Shown here: one piece after another, positions 1-7,625 of the stretch | Layout: every line of letters begins with the position of its first letter | Position numbering within the stretch: the stretch's first letter is position 1 | NCBI GenBank assembly: GCA_034925865.1 | Contig: JAYFRN010000023.1 | Span: forward strand, 1-45,323 | Direction of reading: 5' to 3' | Source: Oscillospiraceae bacterium | GTDB taxonomy: Bacteria; Bacillota; Clostridia; Oscillospirales; SIG627 | Length of the DNA stretch: 45,323 nucleotides | Made by a program: the position numbers and the translations under genes | The notes under the pieces: generated by a model | What the model was told of the DNA's origin: nothing | What the model saw: the letters and a program-made list of their open reading frames with translations, nothing else | Database searches by the model: none

Positions 1-4
1 CGAT

Positions 5-1201
5 ATGGTGATAGACGGAGACCTGTTCATAACCGCCGATAACAGCGATGACGCAATTACTCTTGAAAATGTGACAGTTAAAGGCAAGATATATTATAAC
101 GCGGCGAATATAGGCGCGATAAAATATGTCGGACAGAACACAATTACTGAAAAAATAAATATTGACGCCGCGCTGACCGGCGCGACAGGTGCCACTGGCG
201 CAACAGGAGCTACAGGCGCGACAGGTGCCATAGGCGAGCAAGGTTACCGTGGATTTGCCGGATCGACCGGAGCCACAGGCGCCACAGGAGCTCCCGGTAT
301 TCCTGGAGTACCCGGATTACCGGGTCCCCAAGGTCCTCAGGGTCCTGCAGGAGCAACAGGTGCTACAGGTGCTACAGGTGCTACAGGTATAGGTGCTACT
401 GGCGCAACAGGCGCCACTGGAGCTCCAGGTGCTACTGGCGCAACAGGCGCAGTAGGTGCAACAGGTGCTGACGGTGCTACAGGTGCTGACGGTGCAGTAG
501 GTGCTACAGGCGCTACAGGCGCTACAGGTGCAACTGGTGCCACTGGTGAAACCGGAGCAACTGGTGCTGCAGGCGCTAATGGCGCAACTGGTGAAATCGG
601 CGCAACCGGTGCCACAGGCGCAACCGGTGCCACAGGTGCTACAGGCAATGCAGGTATTCAGGGCGATCAGGGTCTTCAAGGTATTCAGGGTCTTCAAGGC
701 ATACAGGGTGATACCGGAGCTACAGGCGTAACTGGTGCCACCGGTGAAACCGGCGCTACTGGCGCAATAGGTAAAACCGGCGCTACCGGTGCAATCACAA
801 GTGATTTCGGTTATATATATGATATAGCGACTGTTGGTGATACAACAATCGCTGGCGGAGCCGATGTTCCTTTTTCACATAACGGACCGATTCTCCCCCC
901 TATCAGTCATACCCCTGGCACAACCTTTTATACGATCAACTCAACCGGAACATATATGATTTCATATACAATTTCATATACGGCAGGAGCAGGAGCAGAG
1001 ATAGCTATCGCGGTAGATAATAATTGTGATGCGTCAACGTATATCTCATTAATAAACAATACGGATACTGTCAGCGGAACCGCAATGCTCAATCTGATAG
1101 CGGGCAACGTTATTACTTTGCGTAATACTACTCCCACTCCAATTACTATGGTTTTAGCTCCGTCCCTCGGCGCCCAACTTAGCATTATTAAAATTAGTTA
1201 A
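5..1201 (+). CDS. Collagen-like (BclA-type) surface/exosporium protein, 5' end cut by the window
   Basis: The protein has three parts. Residues 1-58 are a short non-repetitive region. Residues about 59-264 are an almost unbroken Gly-X-Y collagen tract, mostly Gly-Ala-Thr with some Gly-Ile-Gln and Gly-Pro-Gln triplets. Residues 265-398 are a beta-rich C-terminal domain resembling the BclA C1q/TNF-like trimerisation domain (VPFSHNGP, then alternating hydrophobic strands). In Bacillus and Clostridium such proteins form glycosylated filaments on the exosporium or cell surface, and the Thr-rich triplets are the usual O-glycan sites. The frame is open to the left edge, so ATG at 5 is probably internal. 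A hairpin follows the stop, and a GT-C glycosyltransferase lies 117 bp downstream. The family is clear; the surface location is inferred. Confidence 0.85.
   Translation: MVIDGDLFITADNSDDAITLENVTVKGKIYYNAANIGAIKYVGQNTITEKINIDAALTGATGATGATGATGATGAIGEQGYRGFAGSTGATGATGAPGIPGVPGLPGPQGPQGPAGATGATGATGATGIGATGATGATGAPGATGATGAVGATGADGATGADGAVGATGATGATGATGATGETGATGAAGANGATGEIGATGATGATGATGATGNAGIQGDQGLQGIQGLQGIQGDTGATGVTGATGETGATGAIGKTGATGAITSDFGYIYDIATVGDTTIAGGADVPFSHNGPILPPISHTPGTTFYTINSTGTYMISYTISYTAGAGAEIAIAVDNNCDASTYISLINNTDTVSGTAMLNLIAGNVITLRNTTPTPITMVLAPSLGAQLSIIKIS
179..796 (+). repeat. Collagen Gly-X-Y coding repeat
   Basis: About 206 codons read as Gly-X-Y triplets, dominated by GGN GCN ACN (Gly-Ala-Thr). 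The tract is interrupted near residues 77-110 by Gly-Pro and Gly-Glu-Gln triplets and near 215-235 by Gly-Ile-Gln/Gly-Leu-Gln triplets. Nine-base near-repeats of this kind expand and contract easily, so copy number probably varies between strains and may be misassembled. Confidence 0.95.
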
Positions 1202-1214
1202 TTAATTCAATCAT

Positions 1215-1244
1215 GAGAACGGCGGAGCAATTTCCGCCGTTCTC
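1215..1244 (+). terminator. Hairpin after the collagen-like gene
   Basis: A perfect 12-bp GC-rich stem (1215-1226 with 1233-1244) encloses a 6-nt loop, 13 bases after the stop codon. No run of T follows, so termination may be weak or factor-assisted, or the hairpin may protect the mRNA 3' end. Confidence 0.6.
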
Positions 1245-1317
1245 GACTGTGTTATATTGCAATACACACATATTTTATCTTAAATCAGCAATTAATTTAA
1301 TTGAGAGAATATTACAT

Positions 1318-3399
1318 ATGGAAAAAAGCAAAAACAATAGATCAGGACTATATAAATATATTTGTAATATAAAACCGATAGCCGTACTGACGGCTTTTTA
1401 TATAATATTCACAGCGTTAAGATTTATTATCGGATTATTTACGAGTCAAAATCCCATCATTTTACCTGACGAGAATATTTATATGAATCTTGCGCGTTCT
1501 ATTCATGAAAGCGGAATTGTGTCGATGCGTTCACAGCCGGTTTCATATTATACTCTTTTATATTCATTTGTAATTTCCCCTTTTTTTGCGCTCCCTGCGT
1601 CAGTAAATATTTTCAGAGTTGTACAACTGTTCAATACTGTTATTATGAGCCTTGCCGTATTTCCGGCATTTTATATAGCTGACCGCTTTTTAAATAATCA
1701 AAAAACCGCCTATGCAGTCGCGTTATTTTCGCTTTTCATACCGGATATGATCATGGCGTCAAGGCTGATGACCGAAGCGTTTGTTTATCCGATTTTTCTG
1801 TTTGCAATATTCTTAATGCTCCCTGCTTTCTCGGATGGCTGCCCGATTTCATCACTTAGAGCTTCCGTGTGTGCAATTATTTCTTTTTTGCTTTATCTGT
1901 CAAAATCCGGTTCAATTGCGCTCGTCATTGCATTTTCACTGTATTTAATCATTTATTCTATAAAGAACAAAGACCAGAAAGCTATTATAAAATTCGCGAT
2001 TTTTACCGGTGTATTTTCGTTATTATATTTTGTATTCAGATTTATTTGTGTCGCAAAATTAAAAATTGACCCTTCGGTTGAAACTATATACAACACATAT
2101 GCTCCGGCAAATATGATCGAGCATATTTCAAGAACTCTTCCCGGAATGCTGCTTTACATTTTTTATACAATAATCGCATTCGGAATATTTCCCATACTTA
2201 TCCCGTTAGCATCAATAAAAGAATTTCCGAACCATAAGCGCAGACTGATAATTTTTTCAGTAATTGTTCTTGCGATGTATGCCGCAGGAGCCTGCTGGAT
2301 GTTTTATGCAAGTGAAACGGTTGGAAATTTCCATGCGGGACGAATTCATATCAGATATTTATTTCCCTTTATGCCCTTATTTTTTATGTTTTTCCTGTCA
2401 CCTGAATTAAAAAACAAGAAACCGCATGGCATAATGATGCTTGGCGTTTCTTATTTAATTGCCGTGTTCGCCACTCAGTCGTTCACATCAATATTATCCG
2501 GAGAATCATATTGCGTGGATGCAATATCTCTTTCTTATATTACATTTTCAAGAGGCGATTTCAATTCACGCCTGTTTATGCAGGTTGTAGTCATGACATT
2601 TTTGCTTTATATGGCATACCAATTCTTATCTAATGGTTTTGGCAAAAAGGAACGCAATTCTGTTATTATTTTTATGGCTTGCACTATCCTGCTGTCAAAT
2701 ATCTGCGGATATGTAAAATGCTTATATAATACTGATGAAAGACTTACTGATGACGTTCAAAGCACAGTATCATATGCTTACGGAAGGAAAACAACTTTGA
2801 TTCTGAGCAATGACACATATTTTGATAATAATCTTTCCGTTCTTGATTGTTCGCTCCGTCAATCGCCATATTGTATTAATATAGATGAATTATGCTTCGG
2901 TATGAGCGAATACGGGAAAATAAATTCAATTGTTCCGAGTAAATATTGGACGGAAAACCCTATTAATCCTATTTCACTATGCGACTCTTATATAATGAAC
3001 GGTTTTGTATATAATAATGCTGTAATCGCGGATGGAGCTTCATGTGAGCTGTCTGCGAACGGATATTATTTAAAGTTATCTCCAAACAAAGACGGTAAAT
3101 TGTTCAAGAGTATTATGACAAATGTCAGTAAATTAGGAGAGCTTAGAAATAACTCATCCGTTTGGCTGTTTGATCAATCGCTTTTATCAAATGAGACCGT
3201 TAATATTTATTTAAAAGTCACTGCCTCGTCGGCGGGTACATTAACAATTTCAACAGATACACAAAGCTTTTACTATAACATAGATAAAAATTCAGAATGG
3301 ATTTATGGAGTTTATAATGTATCGGGAGATGGTATGAAATTTTCGATTTCCTCTGATACTGATGCAATTAAAGTACTCACATATTCATTCGAAAAATAA
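1318..3399 (+). CDS. GT-C superfamily membrane glycosyltransferase (ArnT/PMT-like)
   Basis: A polytopic membrane protein of 693 residues. About eleven hydrophobic helices fill residues 20-500, and a soluble, probably extracytoplasmic domain of about 190 residues follows. The first outside loop carries Pro-Asp-Glu-Asn (near residue 53), matching the acidic catalytic motif of lipid-phosphate-sugar-dependent GT-C enzymes such as ArnT and the protein mannosyltransferases. These move a sugar from a polyprenyl carrier to an acceptor outside the membrane. ATG at 1318 is chosen because GAGAG lies just upstream; the longer open frame would begin inside the preceding hairpin. The Thr-rich collagen-like protein next door is an obvious possible acceptor, but that link is inference. 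The donor sugar is unknown. Confidence 0.65.
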   Translation: MEKSKNNRSGLYKYICNIKPIAVLTAFYIIFTALRFIIGLFTSQNPIILPDENIYMNLARSIHESGIVSMRSQPVSYYTLLYSFVISPFFALPASVNIFRVVQLFNTVIMSLAVFPAFYIADRFLNNQKTAYAVALFSLFIPDMIMASRLMTEAFVYPIFLFAIFLMLPAFSDGCPISSLRASVCAIISFLLYLSKSGSIALVIAFSLYLIIYSIKNKDQKAIIKFAIFTGVFSLLYFVFRFICVAKLKIDPSVETIYNTYAPANMIEHISRTLPGMLLYIFYTIIAFGIFPILIPLASIKEFPNHKRRLIIFSVIVLAMYAAGACWMFYASETVGNFHAGRIHIRYLFPFMPLFFMFFLSPELKNKKPHGIMMLGVSYLIAVFATQSFTSILSGESYCVDAISLSYITFSRGDFNSRLFMQVVVMTFLLYMAYQFLSNGFGKKERNSVIIFMACTILLSNICGYVKCLYNTDERLTDDVQSTVSYAYGRKTTLILSNDTYFDNNLSVLDCSLRQSPYCINIDELCFGMSEYGKINSIVPSKYWTENPINPISLCDSYIMNGFVYNNAVIADGASCELSANGYYLKLSPNKDGKLFKSIMTNVSKLGELRNNSSVWLFDQSLLSNETVNIYLKVTASSAGTLTISTDTQSFYYNIDKNSEWIYGVYNVSGDGMKFSISSDTDAIKVLTYSFEK

Positions 3400-3428
3400 T
3401 ATTTTAATTGTTATAATTAATATTTATA

Positions 3429-3464
3429 CAGAGAGAGCTGTTAAAAGCTTCTCTCTGCGTTTTT
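3429..3464 (+). terminator. Intrinsic terminator after the glycosyltransferase
   Basis: CAGAGAGA (3429-3436) pairs with TCTCTCTG (3450-3457), extended inward by GC pairs, and is followed by CGTTTTT. Confidence 0.75.
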
Positions 3465-3532
3465 ACTGGTTAAAAATATTCAGTGAATTCTGCAATTATA
3501 CAAATAACAACTTTAAATATTGAATTATTTTC

Positions 3533-3561
3533 TTGATTTCTGCAGTGTAATATGTTATCAT
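3533..3561 (+). promoter_or_regulatory. Sigma-A-type promoter for the symporter gene
   Basis: TTGATT (3533-3538), a 17-bp spacer and TATCAT (3556-3561), with TG at 3553-3554 forming an extended -10. It lies 43 bp upstream of the start codon. Confidence 0.6.
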
Positions 3562-3604
3562 ATGTAAAAATATATATATTAAATGACAGGAGTTGTTATA
3601 ATTT

Positions 3605-5095
3605 ATGAACATCGGCGAGCTAATTGCGTTTATTCTATATTTCCTGCTTGTCGTAGGTATCGGTGTTTATTTCTTTCTGAAAACAAAAGGAGGAGATGAA
3701 AAGGATTATTTTCTAGGCGGACGTAAAATGAACAGCTGGGTCACGGCTCTCAGCGCACAAGCATCAGATATGAGCGCTTGGCTTCTCATGGGTCTTCCCG
3801 GCTCTATTCTCGCGTACGGTATGGGCAAGGTGTGGATAGCAATAGGTCTTCTTATCGGAACCATATTGAACTGGATTTATGTTGCGCCGCGACTTCGCAA
3901 ATTCTCGAAAATTGCAAATGACTCCATAACAATACCACAATATTTATCAAATCGTTTTGCCGGCGGACACATGTTATTACAGGTAATATGCGCATCGGTC
4001 TTCTTTGTTTGCTATGCGGTATACGCTGCTTCAAGCTTCAAAGCATGTGGATTGTTATTTAATTCTGTTTTAGGTATTGATTATAATATTGCCACCTTAA
4101 TTGCTACCTGTATTATTCTTCTATATACCTTCCTTGGCGGATTTGCTGCGGTATGCTGGACTGATTTTTATCAGGGAATGATAATGCTTGTTGCTTTAAT
4201 GATTACTCCGATAGTAGCGTTTATAGCAATTGGACAGGGCAACACACTTGATATCGGCACGGCAGTAGGGATCAGTGAGCATTATTGGAATTTACTTCCT
4301 AGTGGAAAATTCGACTGGGCGAGTGCGTCATCAATTATTTCCGGACTTGCATGGGGACTCGGATATTTCGGTATGCCTCATATCCTTGTAAGGTTTATGT
4401 CAATCAAAAAAGTTTCAATGATTAAAAAAAGCCGAATAATTGCTCTTGTATGGGTTGTTGCGGCGCTCACAGCCGCTGTTGCGGTCGGACTGGTTGGTAG
4501 GATTTTCATACCGGGACTTTCAAACCAGGATTCGAGCCTAGTATTTATACATATGGCAAGAAATTTGTTTCCTCCCTTTATAGCCGGAATTCTTCTTTCC
4601 GGAATTCTCGCCGCATCGATGAGTACTGCAGATTCACAGCTTCTCGTATCTGCTTCAGCGATAACAAGCGACATATACAAACCTCTCCGTAAAAATGCAA
4701 GCAATAAAGAAATTTTATGGATTGGTCGTGCGGTTGTTATGATCATTACCATAATTGCATTTTTTATCGCAATAAACCCAAAAAGCGGAAGTATAATGGA
4801 TCTCGTCGAAAATGCCTGGGCAGGCTTCGGCTCCGCGTTTGGTCCTGTTATTCTTTTATCTCTGTTCTGGAAAAAATGCACATACAAAGGAGCTGTTGCA
4901 GGTATATTCGGAGGCACTGTTGCTGATGTCCTTTGGCTGATGTTCCTTTCATCATCAACCGGTGTGTATGAGCTTTTACCGGGATTTATAATAGGATTTA
5001 TATGCGCCGTGCTTGTTTCAAAATCTGACGCAAAAAATATAATTGACAGCAGCTCTTATTTTGAATCCGCAAACAAAGCAACGGACGAAGAATAA
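3605..5095 (+). CDS. putP: Sodium/proline symporter (SSS family, PutP-like)
   Basis: A 496-residue sodium:solute symporter with about 13 membrane helices, the usual family length. Residues 49-66 nearly reproduce the helix-2 Na+ site of PutP (SDMSAWLLMGLPG), with the Asp at position 55 as in Escherichia coli PutP. The second Na+-site segment, STADSQLL, lies near residues 341-348. The role is Na+-driven uptake of proline, for nutrition or osmoprotection; a related substrate cannot be excluded. AGGAG sits 12 bases before ATG at 3605. It appears to be a single-gene transcript with its own promoter, followed by repeat copies and a hairpin. Confidence 0.88.
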   Translation: MNIGELIAFILYFLLVVGIGVYFFLKTKGGDEKDYFLGGRKMNSWVTALSAQASDMSAWLLMGLPGSILAYGMGKVWIAIGLLIGTILNWIYVAPRLRKFSKIANDSITIPQYLSNRFAGGHMLLQVICASVFFVCYAVYAASSFKACGLLFNSVLGIDYNIATLIATCIILLYTFLGGFAAVCWTDFYQGMIMLVALMITPIVAFIAIGQGNTLDIGTAVGISEHYWNLLPSGKFDWASASSIISGLAWGLGYFGMPHILVRFMSIKKVSMIKKSRIIALVWVVAALTAAVAVGLVGRIFIPGLSNQDSSLVFIHMARNLFPPFIAGILLSGILAASMSTADSQLLVSASAITSDIYKPLRKNASNKEILWIGRAVVMIITIIAFFIAINPKSGSIMDLVENAWAGFGSAFGPVILLSLFWKKCTYKGAVAGIFGGTVADVLWLMFLSSSTGVYELLPGFIIGFICAVLVSKSDAKNIIDSSSYFESANKATDEE

Positions 5096-5103
5096 TCTGA
5101 TGT

Positions 5104-5212
5104 TTATTATTAAAACGGCAATTAAATAAGTTTTTTCTAAAAGTGAGAAAAGTCCATATATCAAAGGCTTTTCCCTCTTTTAGCGGTAATTATTCAATTG
5201 TTGAGTTAATAA
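5104..5212 (-). repeat. Interspersed palindromic (MITE-like) repeat, full-length copy
   Basis: This copy is in reverse orientation relative to the reference copy at 44516-44622. It runs from TTATTAAAACGGCAATTAAA through a hairpin made of GTGAGAAAAG and CTTTTCCCTC, then GCGGTAATTATT, to GTTGAGTTAATAA. It begins nine bases after the putP stop codon. Confidence 0.8.
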
Positions 5213-5268
5213 GCAGCAAACTTATTTCACTTAAAACAAGGATTATTAAATTGCTGTTTTAATAATTA
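5213..5268 (+). repeat. Second, partial copy of the same repeat
   Basis: AAACAAGGATTATTAAATTG followed by CTGTTTTAATAAT matches the right end of the element in the forward orientation. It sits directly against the full copy, as a nested or head-to-head partial insertion. Confidence 0.6.
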
Positions 5269-5279
5269 CCTCAAATTTG

Positions 5280-5324
5280 AAGGGTTGTATCAACATGCCA
5301 TAATGGCGTAAGAATACAACCCTT
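5280..5324 (+). terminator. Terminator between the convergent putP and ABC genes
   Basis: AAGGGTTGTAT (5280-5290) pairs with ATACAACCCTT (5314-5324), with an inner ATGCCA/TGGCGT stem. A T-rich stretch follows on the plus strand, so it best serves putP. Confidence 0.65.
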
Positions 5325-5330
5325 AATATT

Positions 5331-5978
5331 TTATAAATCAAGCTTTTCAAAAGCTTTCACGGATATTTTATATGCAGATATTGTAAGAGCCATAAAAATA
5401 ATTATTCCACCAGACAAAACAATGAGTTTTTGCGTAAGGTTTTCCGGATCAGGAGTATCAAGTTCATTTTTGAAAAACGGTATTACATGTGCGCATGTCT
5501 CAAAGATCGTTATACATATAAATTCGATTATGCTGGCCCACACAAAAGCTTTACCGGTTTTATCAGGTGAGGAGTAATATCGTCTGAAGAAAGCAAAGTT
5601 GAATATACCGATAATTATTAATGAAATTCCAAAAAAAGCTATGTTCGCGTCCATTCCCACTTCATTTCCTTGCATATTAAATGTCCCTCTGATTACTGCA
5701 AAAGGCAGGCAGAATATAAGCTGTGCTGCTTCCAGTATCACCGCTAACCAAATCCTTGCCTTCACAATTTCACGCTTGCGTACAGGGAGCAGCATAGAGT
5801 AAAATATATCGTGGTTCTCACGCCCTGTAAGACAAATAAAAAATATACCTAGAGACGTATAAAAGAATATAACATAATATGGATAGTTTGGGATCAACAT
5901 CATAGCGGACAAAAACATAAATAATATATTTGTAGGATGTATGGCAAGACTGAATTCCTTTGCAAGCAAAAATTTCAT
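5331..5978 (-). CDS. ABC-2 type transporter permease
   Basis: A 215-residue integral membrane protein with about six hydrophobic segments and no ATP-binding motifs. It is the membrane partner of the ATPase encoded immediately upstream. ATG at 5978 overlaps the ATPase stop codon (ATGA), and an AAGGAGG site lies inside the end of the ATPase gene, so the two are translationally coupled. Small ABC-2 permeases with a single ATPase are usually drug, peptide or lipid exporters, often involved in cell-envelope stress. The substrate cannot be read from the sequence. Confidence 0.75.
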   Translation of the reverse strand: MKFLLAKEFSLAIHPTNILFMFLSAMMLIPNYPYYVIFFYTSLGIFFICLTGRENHDIFYSMLLPVRKREIVKARIWLAVILEAAQLIFCLPFAVIRGTFNMQGNEVGMDANIAFFGISLIIIGIFNFAFFRRYYSSPDKTGKAFVWASIIEFICITIFETCAHVIPFFKNELDTPDPENLTQKLIVLSGGIIIFMALTISAYKISVKAFEKLDL

Positions 5979-6829
5979 AGAGTCTCCTCCTTATCAAGAT
6001 GAATCATTATGCTTTCAAGATCGGCATCTTTGATTACGGTATTATTAATTTCTGTTTTATAATTTTCATATGAAGATTTTTCAATTAATGCCGAATAGCC
6101 GAACTTTGCTCTTTTTTCACCTATTAAGCTCCCGGCAAGTACTGACGGTGCCGAAGCGTATTCTGCAACAAGGTACTTTCCGACAAAATCCGCGCATGCC
6201 TCGGAAGCGATTATTCTCCCGTCTTTTATATATATAATATCATCGGCACACTTATCAAGATCGGAAGTTATATGTGTTGAAAACAATATAGTTTTTCCTT
6301 CATCAGAAAGTGATAAAAATACATCAAGAAGATCATCACGTGATACAGGGTCCAATCCGCTTGTAGGTTCATCGAGAATAAGAAGCTGAGCGTTATGAGA
6401 TAAAGCGAGAGCAAGAGAATATTTTACTCTCATACCCGCTGAAAGCTGTTCCGGAGTTTTATTTTCATCAAGTGAGAACATATTAGTGTATTTTTTATAT
6501 GATTTTGTATCCCATTTTTCATAAAAACAGCTTGTTACAGAAGTAATTGTTTTAAGCTTTTTTTTTGAATAATAATCTATACCTCCTGAAACAAAACCTA
6601 TTCTTTTTTTAATTTCAAGCTCATTCTGAGCGAAAGGAAGCCCGAAGAATTCAATTTTACCTGAATCCGGATGTACAAAATTCAAAAGTGATTTTAGTGT
6701 GGTTGTCTTCCCTGCTCCGTTTCTACCAATAAATCCGGTTATCCTCCCGGGTTCCAGCTCAAATGAAACATCATCGAGTTTAAACGATGAATATTTCTTT
6801 GTGAGTTTATCAACTGATAATACTTTCAT
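5975..6829 (-). CDS. ABC transporter ATP-binding protein
   Basis: A nucleotide-binding subunit of about 284 residues. Walker A GRNGAGKTT lies near residues 35-45, an LSAGMRVK signature near 130, Walker B LLILDEPTSGLDP near 150, and the switch His in FSTHI near 185. The signature begins LSAG rather than LSGG, which is common in the YtrB-like group. ATG at 6829 is preferred over the upstream in-frame ATG at 6835, because the GAGG site lies 9 bases from the former and only 3 from the latter. It belongs to a three-gene operon, AbrB-ATPase-permease, a layout in which the small regulator usually represses its own transporter. Confidence 0.85.
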   Translation of the reverse strand: MKVLSVDKLTKKYSSFKLDDVSFELEPGRITGFIGRNGAGKTTTLKSLLNFVHPDSGKIEFFGLPFAQNELEIKKRIGFVSGGIDYYSKKKLKTITSVTSCFYEKWDTKSYKKYTNMFSLDENKTPEQLSAGMRVKYSLALALSHNAQLLILDEPTSGLDPVSRDDLLDVFLSLSDEGKTILFSTHITSDLDKCADDIIYIKDGRIIASEACADFVGKYLVAEYASAPSVLAGSLIGEKRAKFGYSALIEKSSYENYKTEINNTVIKDADLESIMIHLDKEETL

Positions 6830-6881
6830 TGTCATAATCCTCTATATTTATTTTATCGCAAAAATTGCATTCATTCTTTAT

Positions 6882-7109
6882 TCATTCTTCATTTTCGCCT
6901 TCAGGAACGATGCCGCCAAAAATCAGAGAAGCGACTTTGTCAAATGAATTTTTAGGCGGAATTGCTATTCCTCTTTTTATATCACCGAGAATGATCAGTG
7001 TGTCACCTGGAGATATACCAAAAACATCTCTTGCTTCCTTCGGAATTACGATCTGTCCTTTTTCCCCTACTTTTACCGTCCAGGCATATTTTCCTTTGCC
7101 CTTATTCAT
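6882..7109 (-). CDS. AbrB/SpoVT-domain DNA-binding regulator
   Basis: A 75-residue protein whose residues 8-52 form a swapped-hairpin AbrB fold (VGEKGQIVIPKEARDVFGI, then PGDTLIILGD). Such dimeric transition-state regulators bind AT-rich promoter DNA. It is the first gene of the ABC operon and probably controls it. The C-terminal 20 residues are acidic. A promoter with an extended -10 lies 50 bp upstream. Confidence 0.85.
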   Translation of the reverse strand: MNKGKGKYAWTVKVGEKGQIVIPKEARDVFGISPGDTLIILGDIKRGIAIPPKNSFDKVASLIFGGIVPEGENEE

Positions 7110-7160
7110 TTATAATCCTCACATAAAGTATGATTTGTATAACTTTTCTTACTGTTTGGA

Positions 7161-7189
7161 ATTATAGCACTTCTACTGTATGAAGTCAA
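7161..7189 (-). promoter_or_regulatory. Promoter of the AbrB-ABC operon
   Basis: Read on the minus strand: TTGACT (7189-7184), a 17-bp spacer and TATAAT (7166-7161), with a TGC extended -10. It is divergent from the T-box promoter, which lies 51 bp away. Confidence 0.65.
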
Positions 7190-7239
7190 GTTATATATTT
7201 GCTTTCTGTATCGGTTTACGATATTTTTAATTATTTCCA

Positions 7240-7268
7240 TTGACAAGATGCATTCATAATGATATACT
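7240..7268 (+). promoter_or_regulatory. Promoter of the T-box leader
   Basis: TTGACA (7240-7245), a 17-bp spacer and TATACT (7263-7268). Transcription would start near 7275, giving a leader of about 310 nt. Confidence 0.75.
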
Positions 7269-7274
7269 TATAAT

Positions 7275-7587
7275 TGTAATTTAATATTGCTATTTCGACA
7301 AAAGCAATGACCGGGAAGAAGTAATAAAGCTTTAATACGCAAAGAGAGCTGCCGGACGGTGAGAGGCGCGCGATTTACTTTATGAATACATCCTGAGAGC
7401 TTCACTCCGAACGGTGTATGTATCATTTTATCAAATACCAAGTAGACAGTGACGCGTCCGCACGTTATCGCGGCAAGCATTATTTATGTATGCTAAAGAG
7501 GTCTTCGTGAATTTCACGCAGGCGAAGCAAGGTGGTACAGCGATTTTTCGCCCTTGACAAACCATTGGTTTGTCAAGGGCTTTTATT
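7275..7587 (+). ncRNA. T-box riboswitch, tyrosine (UAC) specifier
   Basis: T-box landmarks appear in order: AAGAAGTA at the base of stem I, GAGAGCTG and GGTGAGAGG in the upper part of stem I, and GAATACATCCTGAGAGC on the 3' side. The helix ATAAAG/CTTTAT places TAC (7387-7389) in the specifier position, at the equivalent offset to GGC in the Bacillus subtilis glyQS leader. Then come AGTAGACAGTGACG, the T-box AAGGTGGTACAGCG (7529-7542) and a terminator. The specifier predicts binding of uncharged tRNA-Tyr and transcription only when tyrosine is scarce. The leader ends about 40 nt before an acyl-CoA synthetase-like gene, an unusual target. No tRNA synthetase gene follows. Confidence 0.88.
7550..7587 (+). 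terminator. T-box regulated terminator
   Basis: GCCCTTGACAAACCA (7550-7564) pairs with TGGTTTGTCAAGGGC (7566-7580), followed by TTTTATTT. It competes with the antiterminator formed around 7529-7542. Confidence 0.9.
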
Positions 7588-7625
7588 TACTCATTATAAT
7601 TCACATTTGAAAGGAATCCCATTAA

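Noticed and set aside
317-697. Long minus-strand frames of Cys/Thr/Ser- or Pro/Val/Ala-rich repeats opposite the collagen tract
   Set aside because: They are the antisense reading of the GGN-GCN-ACN repeat and have no ribosome site or plausible composition.
7268-7480. A 70-codon minus-strand frame upstream of the acyl-CoA synthetase
   Set aside because: It lies on the opposite strand of the T-box leader, whose conserved landmarks explain the sequence.
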